From Mucilaginibacter sp. UR6-11 (GTDB lineage: Bacteria; Bacteroidota; Bacteroidia; Sphingobacteriales; Sphingobacteriaceae), in the NCBI RefSeq assembly GCF_020880695.1, contig NZ_JAJIWO010000002.1, positions 124,001 through 188,000 of the forward strand: a stretch of 64,000 nucleotides of DNA, written 5' to 3'. Below the pieces are notes generated by a model. The model was not told the origin of the DNA and did no database searches. It saw nothing but the letters and a program-made list of their open reading frames with translations. Positions 41,265-50,244 of the stretch are shown here, one piece after another (within the stretch, counting starts at the first letter, position 1; each line of letters begins with the position of its first letter). Position numbers and translations under genes: made by a program.

Positions 41265-41669
41265 ATTACTTGCCCGCGTTTTAGTTCAGCCTAGACAAGA
41301 TTGGTAATTGACCGTTAATGTAAGAAATAAAGTACACCACCCGCGTTATTGTAGCGACAAATTTACGCATCGCGAAAACTACACATTTTGCTTTTAACAG
41401 CCCGTTGGACAGCTAAATACGTAAATAGATTAATGACGCTATTGATATATTGAGAGACCGCGCAACTTGTGGGGTTGCAGGTATAATTACTGCAGTACCG
41501 GGCGGCTATTCAACACTATGCTTGTATAGCAATTACTTAATAAGCAGGATAACTAAATGGCAGCGCATGAAAAAGCTACCTGCAAGGGGCAGAGAAAATT
41601 GACCAAACCAGAAATTTCCTTTAGCGTTCAGCAAGGATTAACTATCTGACAAACAGCTTATCTGGTTAC
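41265..41669. other. Gene-free stretch, no recognised feature
   Basis: About 400 bases upstream of the CBM9-like operon and downstream of the response-regulator gene. I see no promoter, hairpin of note, RNA gene or credible coding frame; a 30-codon frame at 41557 has no supporting signal. Confidence 0.6.
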
Positions 41670-42035
41670 TCAGGCGGCTAACTGATAGGCCACCATATCA
41701 ACTAAAGAGTCTACATTAAATGGTTTGTAAAGAATATCGTCCGGCGATCCGGGTTGGTTCATACTTAGCTTCACGTCATTACTACCAGTACAGATAATCA
41801 CAGGCAAATCCCTGGTATCTGTATTATGTTTTATTTCATGGCATATTTCGCGGCCGTCAGCATCAGGTAACATCATGTCTAAAATAACCAGGTCAGGACT
41901 GGCTGTTTTAATACGATCTAATACCTGGTCGCCATTGTTTAAAGCGATAACGTCATAGCCCTTATTGTTTAATATATAGGTCATCACCTCTATCATAAAC
42001 TCGTTATCATCGACAATTAATATCTTTTTAGACAT
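41670..42035 (-). CDS. Stand-alone CheY-like response regulator
   Basis: A 121-aa single receiver domain: acidic pair Asp9/Asp10 (ILIVDDNE), phosphoacceptor Asp53 (LVILDMMLPD), switch Thr83 (ICTGSND) and Lys104 (YKPF). There is no output domain, so it acts through protein-protein contact or in a phosphorelay. No histidine kinase gene is adjacent; the partner must be elsewhere. About 240 bases of gene-free sequence follow to the GT51 gene. Confidence 0.93.
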   Translation of the reverse strand: MSKKILIVDDNEFMIEVMTYILNNKGYDVIALNNGDQVLDRIKTASPDLVILDMMLPDADGREICHEIKHNTDTRDLPVIICTGSNDVKLSMNQPGSPDDILYKPFNVDSLVDMVAYQLAA

Positions 42036-42301
42036 GACCTTTTATTTATTGACTCTCTGCAATAGCCATGCCGAATTAACAATAGGTTAACTTTTTTACA
42101 AAAATGGCGCCTAATCTTTCACCCGGCTGTCTATGAAAGTTAACCAATATTAAACAGGTATAAATTATATTATTTAGTTTTCGCTTTTTACAGACGGACC
42201 AAAGGCGTCATCAGCAGCATCGGAACGTATGGCCACCATTGATTTGTTAACCTCAATTGTTTAGTTATCAGAGCGCCCGTGTCTGACCAACGCTTGTATA
42301 G

Positions 42302-44506
42302 TTATAGCTTTCCCTGGTCTTTTAACGCCTGCCGTTTTTCTTTTTCCTGCTGCTTGATAGCTCTTTTTTCCTGGCGGATCTGTTTTTTTGTTTTACCGGT
42401 TGGGTCTATCGCATTTATGCGCTGCTGCTCTTCATCCTTAAGCATTTGTTCGGTTTTTTGGACAACCGTATCCTTTTTGCCAAACAAGCGCTGAAAGAAA
42501 TTGGGTTTCTTAGCGGGTTGTGGCTCTTCGATGATTGGAATGTCAATATCGTCATCGCCGGGAGCGTTCAATATTTTGCTGGCAGCCGCCGAATCAACCG
42601 GTGTTATCTTGCGGCGCAAACTTGCTTTTAACTGTACCGTATAAAAGCCGTACGAACTGCTGTCTGCCTGCGTAAAACCCTTACCCATCATCATGCGGCC
42701 CAATGAATTAAAGTAGTTCTCTAACCCGGGTCTTAAACTTCCGTCAGGTAAAAAGGCATAGAGTCCCGCTCTCGGACGCGGCACGATACTGGCCAGGAAA
42801 ATACTTTCGCCTAACGTTAACTCAGACGGAGCCTTGCCAAAATAATAATGCGAAGCTTCGCTGATGCCATAGATCCCGGGGCCCCATTCAATAATATTAA
42901 AATAAACCTCCAGCATCCTGTCCTTGGTCATGATATTGTTATTCTCAATCAGCCAGACAATAAGTATCTCTTCGATCTTACGGTTCAGGGTTTTCTTCTG
43001 GTTTAAAAATGAATTCTTAACCAGTTGCATCGATATGGTACTGCCGCCGCGTTTAAACTTATGATCCTTAATATCGGTTACGATAGATTGCCTTATGGCC
43101 TTCTCTACAAACCCGTGGTTCTTATAAAACGTCGGGTCCTCGGCTGTCATCACCGCGTTACGCAGGTATGGCGACATCTCTTCCAGCGGCGTATAATCCG
43201 GGTTTTGCGGGCCGATAAGGTGCGGCGGCATTGGTTTATCCTTAACGTAAGGTGTATAAACAAAGGGACGGTTCAGCTTGCCCAGATCGGTTTTCCCGTA
43301 TTTCAATATGCGGAATGCCGGATCTTTATCCATTCGCGAATCAAATTTTAAGCTGTCCGGCTGTTTGGTATTAAGGTAAAAGTTTAGCGAATAATTAAGT
43401 TTACCCGCAACCTTAATACCATCTAACGACTCAAACATCCCGGTAGGGAACGAGTCAAAAATATCCTGCGCATTTTGCCAGCCGGTACTTAGCTTAAGCT
43501 CATAAATTTTTACCGGCTTTAGCGTGTATTTAATAAACGGATGCGCGCTCATTTTCTTTAAATGAATAACTGACGAACTATCCAGTGATATATAATTTGA
43601 TCCTACAAAAACATTGGCCGCAATTGACCCGTCCTGCACTATGATATCATTGGCTGCCAATCCGGGCTGGTTTACCAGCAGGTTATGGGCGCTGCAATAG
43701 GTTTCTATCCGGGTTTCACCGTCGCTGTGCTTAACATTGGTCAGCTTAACAGTTATATTATCAAAATTAACCCGCGCATGAAAACGCTTTTCAATAAAAG
43801 GGATCTCGACCTTGCCATTATCAGCATAAAGCCTGATGTCAATCAGTTTATCGCTGGGGTGCATTGTGCCGGCAAAGTGCCAGGTTGCAACCGTATCATT
43901 AATTTTTAGGGTTGATGTCAGGTCGCCATCATCAATTTTGGCTGTTTGGGTAAGTAACTTCAGTTTTGTGCTGTCATTGGTGAATGATACCAGGAAATTA
44001 TTGACGATTAAATTGTCAGGTATTTTATATAGCACCTGTTTGATCAGGTTATTTGAAAGTTCGCTCAAATCAACCTTAGCGCGGGCCTGGGTGGAGTCTG
44101 CTTTCTTTTTAAATAAAAAATCAAAGTTTCTGATTCCCTTAAGATCCGTTAAGTTTAAATGCCCGTTAAGCAGATCAACATTAGCCAGTTTTATGTTGCC
44201 AAATAACAATGGCCATAGTTTTATACTTACATCAAAATGTTTAACGGTAAGCAGGCTGTCCCGGTTTTCGGGTACGATGGTGATGTCGGTGCAGGTAATG
44301 GTGGTTAGCCCCGTAAAATGTGCCGAACCGATCTGAAGGTTTAAATGATAAAGGCTTTTGGCTTTAGCCTTTGCCTTAGTTATTTCGTGTTGTAAGATGC
44401 CTTCGCGTTTGGTGTAGGCAATATATCCGCCAATAAGCAGGATAACCAGTAAGGAAGCAGCAACAATACCCGCCAGGCGGATGTATTTAGGATTAAGGCG
44501 ATGCAT
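42302..44506 (-). CDS. AsmA-like domain fused to GT51 peptidoglycan glycosyltransferase
   Basis: A 734-aa protein. One N-terminal helix (about 10-28) is followed by a long beta-rich AsmA/DUF748-like periplasmic region (about 30-400), then a GT51 domain (about 430-610): EDPTFYKNHGF with the catalytic Glu, RGGSTISMQLVKN, KIEEILIVWLIE and EVYFNIIEWGPGIYGISEAS. The transpeptidase domain of class A penicillin-binding proteins is absent. The tail is strongly basic and coiled (KQIRQEKRAIKQQEKEKRQA). It polymerises lipid II, probably with the AsmA part guiding its position. The ATG at 44506 is preferred to a TTG at 44524, as a -7 box overlaps the latter. Confidence 0.9.
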   Translation of the reverse strand: MHRLNPKYIRLAGIVAASLLVILLIGGYIAYTKREGILQHEITKAKAKAKSLYHLNLQIGSAHFTGLTTITCTDITIVPENRDSLLTVKHFDVSIKLWPLLFGNIKLANVDLLNGHLNLTDLKGIRNFDFLFKKKADSTQARAKVDLSELSNNLIKQVLYKIPDNLIVNNFLVSFTNDSTKLKLLTQTAKIDDGDLTSTLKINDTVATWHFAGTMHPSDKLIDIRLYADNGKVEIPFIEKRFHARVNFDNITVKLTNVKHSDGETRIETYCSAHNLLVNQPGLAANDIIVQDGSIAANVFVGSNYISLDSSSVIHLKKMSAHPFIKYTLKPVKIYELKLSTGWQNAQDIFDSFPTGMFESLDGIKVAGKLNYSLNFYLNTKQPDSLKFDSRMDKDPAFRILKYGKTDLGKLNRPFVYTPYVKDKPMPPHLIGPQNPDYTPLEEMSPYLRNAVMTAEDPTFYKNHGFVEKAIRQSIVTDIKDHKFKRGGSTISMQLVKNSFLNQKKTLNRKIEEILIVWLIENNNIMTKDRMLEVYFNIIEWGPGIYGISEASHYYFGKAPSELTLGESIFLASIVPRPRAGLYAFLPDGSLRPGLENYFNSLGRMMMGKGFTQADSSSYGFYTVQLKASLRRKITPVDSAAASKILNAPGDDDIDIPIIEEPQPAKKPNFFQRLFGKKDTVVQKTEQMLKDEEQQRINAIDPTGKTKKQIRQEKRAIKQQEKEKRQALKDQGKL

Positions 44507-44521
44507 CAAAGAATTTTTGTC

Positions 44522-44529
44522 CAAAACTA
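44522..44529 (-). promoter_or_regulatory. -7 promoter box of the AsmA-GT51 gene
   Basis: Minus-strand TAGTTTTG, a TAnnTTTG match. It overlaps the alternative TTG start (44522-44524) and leaves about 12 bases of leader before the ATG at 44506. Confidence 0.5.
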
Positions 44530-44615
44530 AACTAAATTGTATGGATACAAACGTTATGATTGCTAAAATGTTTCCTTATCAGCAATGCATCGCCTTAATT
44601 TTAACCTGTTTGGGC

Positions 44616-46007
44616 TTACATCTTCATTGCAGGTTTCATCTTTATTAAAGCCGGGCTTATACGCAGGTAGGCCTGGAAACCTACCGGCGCCGCGCCGTAA
44701 TAACTTTTCAATGCCGATGGCGACCTGTTTAGCGTGCCTTGTACACCTAACGTTAAGCTGGTGCTTTTTACGGTAGCTAAAATATAATTCGTCCCTAATG
44801 TTAACGCGTGTATGTTGAAGTTTGGATTGGCCGGAAACATGGCATGCATGTCCATTTCTTCTGCATCCTTTTGCACAAACTCATAGCGGCCATAAACTGC
44901 GGCGCGGGCAAACTGCAGGCTGTTTTCAAGCAGGATGGAGGGCTGTGTTTTACCATTGTCCGAATAATGATTTTGCCCGTATACCAAAGTGGTGGCCACG
45001 TAACTATCCTCGCTTAACATTTTGGTATGAATTGCAGAAGCCGTAAACCGGTTAACATTTTGCGCCGGCTCAGCTTCTTCCGGGCTATGGATCATCCCAT
45101 CTGACAACTGCAGCGCCCACTCTTTTGATGGATTATAGGAAACCCGAACCGAATAGGAATCAAATTTCATTTCATCAAAATTATACCTGAACTCGTCCGG
45201 CTCGCGGCCCGTAAATGCAGACCCTTCAATCTTTACATCCTTGTACCTGAAGCCAAGCGTCGCAACGCCAAATGTTATGTGCGTGGCATCCTGGTAGTGG
45301 TGGCCCAACGGCGCGTTGGGGTTATTAATGGCCGACAAGCGGTGCATGAATACCGGTGGCCCCAATGCAGGTTCGCCGGGATAGCCGAAAGACAACGAAA
45401 GATCGGCGTCTTTAGCTACACGCTGGGTATAGGCAACGCTCAGTTCGGCAAACAAATCATGCGGATGCTGGCGGTCAACCAGCTTTTTGCCCTGGTATGA
45501 TTCGCCTGTTTGAAACAATAACGGATATCCACCCGCGCCAATCAGAAACGGATCAAGCGAAAACATTGTATTGATGGCAAACAGGCCGTTGCTGCCAACC
45601 CTGGTTTGTGTCATAGCCATCACCATATTGGGCACGTCGAATTTTTGGCCCCCGCGGTTGCCTGATTTAAAAAGATCCTGGTTATTGTACCGGGCAAAAA
45701 AACTGCCGTGGATCATGGACATCCATTTTTTGCCCTGGATCATATAGGCGTACATCGGCGATTCGTCGGGCACCCATGATGAACCGGAACCATCGCGGTT
45801 CATCGGCAGGTCTAACGAGAACTGGCTGTTCATTTTCATAGACCCCATGTCCATATCCATCATATCCATATCGTCCATTTCAACACCATTCATATGGTGG
45901 GTATGACGCTTAGGGGCCTTCGTAGTGTCCTTAGCCTTATCCATTTGCGCTAAAGCGGATAATGATCCGGCCAGCATTATTGCAATAATTATATAATACG
46001 TTTTCAT
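44616..46007 (-). CDS. Met/His-rich outer-membrane protein, possibly copper-related
   Basis: A 463-aa exported protein (MKTYYIIIAIMLAGSLSALA). The mature N-terminus is rich in Met, His and Asp (RHTHHMNGVEMDDMDMMDMD), a typical soft-metal-binding composition. The rest is a beta-barrel-like protein with many aromatic strands and the segments HPHDLFAELSVAYT, GYPGEPALGPPVFMHR, GHHYQDATHITFGVATLG and FTGREPDEFRYNFD. I remember such proteins near copper/silver resistance genes, but cannot name a family. The neighbour upstream encodes a Cys-rich small protein. A metal role is inference. Confidence 0.7.
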   Translation of the reverse strand: MKTYYIIIAIMLAGSLSALAQMDKAKDTTKAPKRHTHHMNGVEMDDMDMMDMDMGSMKMNSQFSLDLPMNRDGSGSSWVPDESPMYAYMIQGKKWMSMIHGSFFARYNNQDLFKSGNRGGQKFDVPNMVMAMTQTRVGSNGLFAINTMFSLDPFLIGAGGYPLLFQTGESYQGKKLVDRQHPHDLFAELSVAYTQRVAKDADLSLSFGYPGEPALGPPVFMHRLSAINNPNAPLGHHYQDATHITFGVATLGFRYKDVKIEGSAFTGREPDEFRYNFDEMKFDSYSVRVSYNPSKEWALQLSDGMIHSPEEAEPAQNVNRFTASAIHTKMLSEDSYVATTLVYGQNHYSDNGKTQPSILLENSLQFARAAVYGRYEFVQKDAEEMDMHAMFPANPNFNIHALTLGTNYILATVKSTSLTLGVQGTLNRSPSALKSYYGAAPVGFQAYLRISPALIKMKPAMKM

Positions 46008-46088
46008 TGGTTAGTATTTTAAATAAAATTTAATCGTAAAAAATAAATACACGGTAAACCTTACGGGTTACCTAACGATAAATTAAAT

Positions 46089-46481
46089 TCAAATACGAAG
46101 GCTGCAGTTTTTGATATACTGCGCCGTTTTACCGGAGGGTGGTGGCGGAGGTGGTGGCGCCGGCTTTGAAAGCTTGTCTAAAAGTGCCTGTTGGGCCGAC
46201 AAAATAAAATCGCCGAACGGGATCTTCGATAGCTCAAAACCAAATAGTTTAGTCATTAAAGACGGCGACTCAGCCTGGTGAGCATCCCTGATCTTTACGT
46301 CAACCTGTTTTTCCTTGCAGCATTTCATTTTCATCACCGCAACAGGTTTGCAGGATTTTGCCGGTGAGTTAACGGTTACGGCAGCAAGGACACTGCCACA
46401 ATAATGAAGATTAAGCGCAAAACCAAATGCGGTAATGAGATATACCTTGGTTAAAAAAAGCGTTGTTAATCTTTTTATCAT
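46089..46481 (-). CDS. Small HYC-CC-PP type membrane/secreted protein
   Basis: A 130-aa protein starting with a basic-hydrophobic signal (MIKRLTTLFLTKVYLITAFG). It carries, in order, LHYCGS, a KMKCCKEK pair and a proline run (PAPPPPPPPSG), which is the motif order of the Bacteroidota proteins named for HYC, CC and PP. The Cys and His residues suggest metal binding. The second Met (46481) is chosen because the -7 box at 46486-46493 would start the transcript within the first Met codon. It lies 81 bases upstream of the Met-rich outer-membrane gene, same direction, so they may be one operon. Confidence 0.75.
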   Translation of the reverse strand: MIKRLTTLFLTKVYLITAFGFALNLHYCGSVLAAVTVNSPAKSCKPVAVMKMKCCKEKQVDVKIRDAHQAESPSLMTKLFGFELSKIPFGDFILSAQQALLDKLSKPAPPPPPPPSGKTAQYIKNCSLRI

Positions 46482-46485
46482 CATA

Positions 46486-46493
46486 CAAAGCTA
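46486..46493 (-). promoter_or_regulatory. -7 promoter box of the HYC-CC-PP gene
   Basis: Minus-strand TAGCTTTG, a full TAnnTTTG match, one base from the first of two tandem ATG codons. Confidence 0.5.
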
Positions 46494-46516
46494 ATCTTTA
46501 ACCGGTTAAAAAACAA

Positions 46517-46540
46517 GGCCCCGGCAAAACTGCCGGGGCC
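46517..46540 (-). terminator. Terminator of the OmpA-family lipoprotein gene
   Basis: GGCCCCGGCA (46517-46526) and TGCCGGGGCC (46531-46540) are perfect reverse complements with loop AAAC. On the minus strand the hairpin is followed by TTGTTTTTT. Confidence 0.9.
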
Positions 46541-46566
46541 CGTAAAACTATATAGGTATTTGTATC

Positions 46567-47235
46567 TTAATTGCCTTGCTGTGCCTGCTTTTTCATTTCA
46601 TCGTTAGCAACAATTGTTATTTCAACTCTGCGGTTCTGCGCGCGGCCTGAAACGGTAGTGTTATCAGCTATCGGCTCAGAAGCACCTTTACCTAAAGTGG
46701 TTAAGCGCGAATTGCTAACATTGTCGGCAACGATAAAAGATCTTACAGCTTCCGCTCTTCTGATAGACAGATCCATGTTATGATCAGCAGATCCCGTATT
46801 ATCCGTATGGCCAATTATGGTAATATTTGTCTGCGGGTTATTTTGTAATGATGCAGACAGGTTATGCAGGTTTGTTTTGGCTACCGGCTTTAAATCGGCC
46901 CGGTCAACATCAAATAATATCCCTGAGTCAAATTTTACAACAATACCCTCGCCCTGTCTTATTACAGTGGCTCCGGGCACGGTTTGTTTAATCTCAGCCG
47001 CCTGCTTATCCATCCTGTGCCCAATCAATGCGCCCGCAGTACCGCCAACCGCACCGCCGATTATAGCGCCCAGGGCTGTATTACCGGCACTGTGCCCAAT
47101 TAATGCACCTATTGTTCCGCCGGCGCCGGCGCCAATGGCTGCACCTTTTTGTGTTTTGTTAAATGAACTGCATCCTGCGCCTAAAACGCTCACGGCAAGG
47201 GCCACGGCTACTATACTATTTCTAACTGCTTTCAT
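46567..47235 (-). CDS. OmpA-family lipoprotein with glycine zipper
   Basis: A 222-aa lipoprotein from the ATG at 47235 (signal ending in VLGAGC, Cys about 22). Residues about 30-80 form a glycine-zipper segment (GAAIGAGAGGTIGALIGHSA, then GGAVGGTAGALIGHRMD), and residues about 100-215 are an OmpA peptidoglycan-binding domain (ILFDVDRADLKP, IIGHTDNTGSADHNMDLSIR, RRVEI). It should anchor the outer membrane to the cell wall. Single gene with its own terminator; a start ten codons upstream is less likely since it would lengthen the signal peptide. Confidence 0.93.
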   Translation of the reverse strand: MKAVRNSIVAVALAVSVLGAGCSSFNKTQKGAAIGAGAGGTIGALIGHSAGNTALGAIIGGAVGGTAGALIGHRMDKQAAEIKQTVPGATVIRQGEGIVVKFDSGILFDVDRADLKPVAKTNLHNLSASLQNNPQTNITIIGHTDNTGSADHNMDLSIRRAEAVRSFIVADNVSNSRLTTLGKGASEPIADNTTVSGRAQNRRVEITIVANDEMKKQAQQGN

Positions 47236-47408
47236 GTTGTTTCTGGAATTTATTATAATTAACAATAAAGTTGCAAACGCAATGCCAATAAGTTAATAAT
47301 GAGGCAGAGGGCGCCATTAACAACTTTAAAAACATTTTTTTACCATTTACGAAATTTTGAGGAAGTTGCTGCCAACTGCGTTGACTTGTTTTTAGTACAG
47401 ATTTAGTT

Positions 47409-48722
47409 TTAAAATGCCTTACGCCAAACCAATAGCCGCCAAAAAATCTCGGCGCTTAACAGCGCACAAATTGCAAACAGTGCCGGCTTGATAGTTTCTG
47501 CGGATGAAGAGAATGCTCCTCCCAGAGCGATAAAATAAACCAGTGCCGGAAGCACGAGCATTAAACAAAGCCCGGTAATGCCCAGCGGAATTTTAAACGG
47601 CCGGGCAGTACCGGGTTCTTTTATGCGGAGTTTTATCAATGCAATGTACTCCAGAGACAGGCCTGCGCCGTACACCGTAACATCAATAATCAGCAGATCG
47701 GCAAACGTCCACAATATCATCAGGCTGACGATGGCGGAGCAAATCAGGATAGAAACGTAAGGAGTCTGAAAACGCGTATGTAACTTATTAAGCCTCGCCG
47801 GTAACAAACTATCCTCAGACATCACCTGTGGCACACGCGATACCGACAATAAAACTGCGGCGTATATGCCCAACGTACTGGCCATGCCGCCTAACGCCAA
47901 TAACGCTCCCAACCACCGGCCCCCTATCAATGTACCCAAAGCAGGAAATCCTTCATTGGTTAAAACAGCCGGACTGATACCGGATAACTGCGCCACCCAT
48001 ATCACCAGGAAATAAATAACAATTACCAAGGCAAAGGCGATGAGCGTGGATACGAGATATGATCTTACAGGTTTTTCAACTTCTTCTGCATAGGTTGTGG
48101 TATTGTCCCAGCCCAAACAATTCCACATTACCGTATACAGCGCCATCCCTAATGAAGGAAATGAAATGCCGTTTAAGGACGGCGGCGGGACAGTTAAGTG
48201 CCCGGTATGATGATAAATTGCCAAACCAAAGAGTATGATAAAAGGGGTCAAAACCGCAGCGCCCAAAAACAGCGACACCCTACCAACCGGTACTATGCCC
48301 AGTATATTTAAACCGGCCGAAACCCATATAATAACCAGACATACCGGGACTTTGTAAGCTTCAAGGCCCGGGAAAAAGAACGAAGCATAAGCTACAAACA
48401 ATACCGGATAAATGGCCAGGTCGACAAAAGTATAAAGCCAGGTCCACCAGCCTTCATAAAAACCCCACCGGGTGCCCAGCGCATATTTTACCCACTTATA
48501 ATAACCCCCGGTAACCGGCATCATACTATTTAACTCGAGCACCGTAAAAATTGCGGGAACATCCCACAGCAAAGGAGTGACCAGCAAAACTAATAACGCA
48601 GCATGCTGTCCGGCATAATCAAGTAATGGCTCAAGGCCATACGGCCCTCCGGATACGGTAAAGAAAATGACAGCCACCAGCTGTACCGGTCTTATCTTTT
48701 TTAAATATTCTTTTACGGCCAT
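47409..48722 (-). CDS. APC-family amino-acid permease
   Basis: A 437-aa membrane protein with about 12 hydrophobic helices and the amino acid-polyamine-organocation signature: FFTVSGGPYGLEPLL at the first broken helix, then TVLELNSMMPVTGGYYKWVK and WNCLGWDNTTTYAEEVEKP in helix 6. The GGPYGLE element resembles the plant/bacterial PUT-like polyamine or amino-acid transporters. Substrate unknown. No operon partner. Confidence 0.9.
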   Translation of the reverse strand: MAVKEYLKKIRPVQLVAVIFFTVSGGPYGLEPLLDYAGQHAALLVLLVTPLLWDVPAIFTVLELNSMMPVTGGYYKWVKYALGTRWGFYEGWWTWLYTFVDLAIYPVLFVAYASFFFPGLEAYKVPVCLVIIWVSAGLNILGIVPVGRVSLFLGAAVLTPFIILFGLAIYHHTGHLTVPPPSLNGISFPSLGMALYTVMWNCLGWDNTTTYAEEVEKPVRSYLVSTLIAFALVIVIYFLVIWVAQLSGISPAVLTNEGFPALGTLIGGRWLGALLALGGMASTLGIYAAVLLSVSRVPQVMSEDSLLPARLNKLHTRFQTPYVSILICSAIVSLMILWTFADLLIIDVTVYGAGLSLEYIALIKLRIKEPGTARPFKIPLGITGLCLMLVLPALVYFIALGGAFSSSAETIKPALFAICALLSAEIFWRLLVWRKAF

Positions 48723-49090
48723 CGGCCATAAAAATATTGTTTTATACCGAATTTTTAATGCCCCCGTAATACGACAAATTTTAATGTTTTTCAGGCAGCA
48801 AATTAACTGTAGGTTAAATGTGCGGTTAAAATCGGGCTACAATAGCTTGTTTTATTAGGCAATGCCGAAGTAGTTATTAACAAATATTAACAATATATGT
48901 TAGTTTCTTGGTCGCTTATAACAAACTGATAATAAGGGTATTATATATAACGTAATCCGCCTGGATAGTTACCGGCGGCAGAGGGTATCGGTTTGATCCG
49001 TTAAAAGATGAAAACTTTATTGAGAAAAAAGAAATTTTTGGGAGCTATTTTTTAACTGTTTGTAACACTAACAGAGTTATTTACGTAAAA
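48723..49090. other. Gene-free stretch upstream of the type IX cargo operon
   Basis: About 370 AT-rich bases between the divergent permease and cargo genes. A TTTG near 49060 and TTATTTAC near 49079 could be weak -33/-7 elements of the cargo operon. A 15-codon frame at 49008-49055 has no supporting signal. Nothing else is recognised. Confidence 0.5.
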
Positions 49091-50218
49091 ATGCCTTGCC
49101 TGTTAATTAAAACATGGTTGATTATGTGCGCTTTAATGTTACCCCGAAAACTGACTTTTTTGTTTTGCTTTATCCTGGTTGGGATAATTGGGTTTTCTTT
49201 CACAGAGATAAAAGGAGCGTATACATCTATATTGGCCGTTATTACCGACAACGTAACTGTCTGCGGTACAAGCACAACGTTAACTACAAGCACGATACCT
49301 GGCTATTCAAACCCTATCTGGAACGACGGGACAACGGGCACATCCTTAACAGTAAATGCTTCAGGCGATTACTGGTGGCAGGTTACCGGCGCCAACGTTG
49401 TAACCAATGGCGACTTCACCAGCGGTAATACCGGATTTACAAGTTCTTATACCTATAAGGCCAAGAACGGTAATCAAAGCGCATTATTTTTGGAAGCGAC
49501 CTATGGTGTTTATACTGATCCCAACGCACTTCATAGTGGCTTTAGCTCTTATAGCGACCACACTGGTAACAGCCCCGCGAACCAAAGAAATATGCTGATA
49601 GTTAACGGGGCACAAACCGCTAATACTATCGTGTGGACACAAAATATTACCGTATCGGCTAATACAGATTATGTTTTTTCGGTATGGGTTTCTTCGGCCA
49701 ACGCGCAAAATCCGGCGCAGCTGCAGTTTTCTATAAATGGCAGCCCGCTGGGCACCATCATCACACCGCCAACTACCACGGGCGTCTGGCAATACTTTAC
49801 CACTACCTGGACCTCGGGCGCTGCGGGAACCTTTCCCATAGCGTTGGTTAATCAAAATACTGCTGCCAGCGGTAATGATTTCGCGGTTGATGATATTGTA
49901 TTTGCGCCTGTTTACCGCCGAAACGTGCATGTGGTGCTTAACCCGATCCCGGTATTGACGCTAACCGGACCACACACCGCCTGCGGTAGTTATAACTTAA
50001 CCCAGACAATTGTCGGGTACGACACCAATACCTACGATTATTTTTTTAAAGACAGTAACGGCAATACCATAACAACAGCAAATGCAACAGCAATAAGCCT
50101 GAGTGGCACCTATACCATCACCGAACAAAATAAAACTACCGGCTGCACGTCGCAACCGGTGCAAACAACAGTTACCATTAATCCAAACCCGCAAAAGCCG
50201 GGGATTTCACCACTATAA
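49091..50218 (+). CDS. Secreted adhesin-like protein, first of the type IX cargo operon
   Basis: A 375-aa protein with an N-terminal hydrophobic segment (KLTFLFCFILVGIIGFSF, about 20-38) that works as a signal with a start at 49091, 49124 or 49136; I list the longest ATG. The mature part starts with an Ig/PKD-like module (VCGTSTTLTTSTIPGYSNPI), followed by a jelly-roll-like segment (NVVTNGDFTSGNTGFTSSYT, TIVWTQNITVSANTDYVFSV, FAVDDIVF) as in carbohydrate-binding or agglutinin modules. A last repeat-like module begins PVLTLTGPHTACGSYNLT. No sorting domain is seen at its end. It precedes two further surface-protein genes and a PorP/SprF gene. Confidence 0.68.
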   Translation: MPCLLIKTWLIMCALMLPRKLTFLFCFILVGIIGFSFTEIKGAYTSILAVITDNVTVCGTSTTLTTSTIPGYSNPIWNDGTTGTSLTVNASGDYWWQVTGANVVTNGDFTSGNTGFTSSYTYKAKNGNQSALFLEATYGVYTDPNALHSGFSSYSDHTGNSPANQRNMLIVNGAQTANTIVWTQNITVSANTDYVFSVWVSSANAQNPAQLQFSINGSPLGTIITPPTTTGVWQYFTTTWTSGAAGTFPIALVNQNTAASGNDFAVDDIVFAPVYRRNVHVVLNPIPVLTLTGPHTACGSYNLTQTIVGYDTNTYDYFFKDSNGNTITTANATAISLSGTYTITEQNKTTGCTSQPVQTTVTINPNPQKPGISPL

Positions 50219-50244
50219 AACAACCCATTAATTAACAAACGCAA

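Noticed and set aside
41557-41649. 30-codon frame in the gap upstream of the CBM9-like operon
   Set aside because: No ribosome-binding stretch, promoter or recognisable composition supports it.
49008-49055. 15-codon basic frame upstream of the type IX cargo genes
   Set aside because: Possible leader peptide, but no attenuator structure or promoter was found, so it is not claimed.
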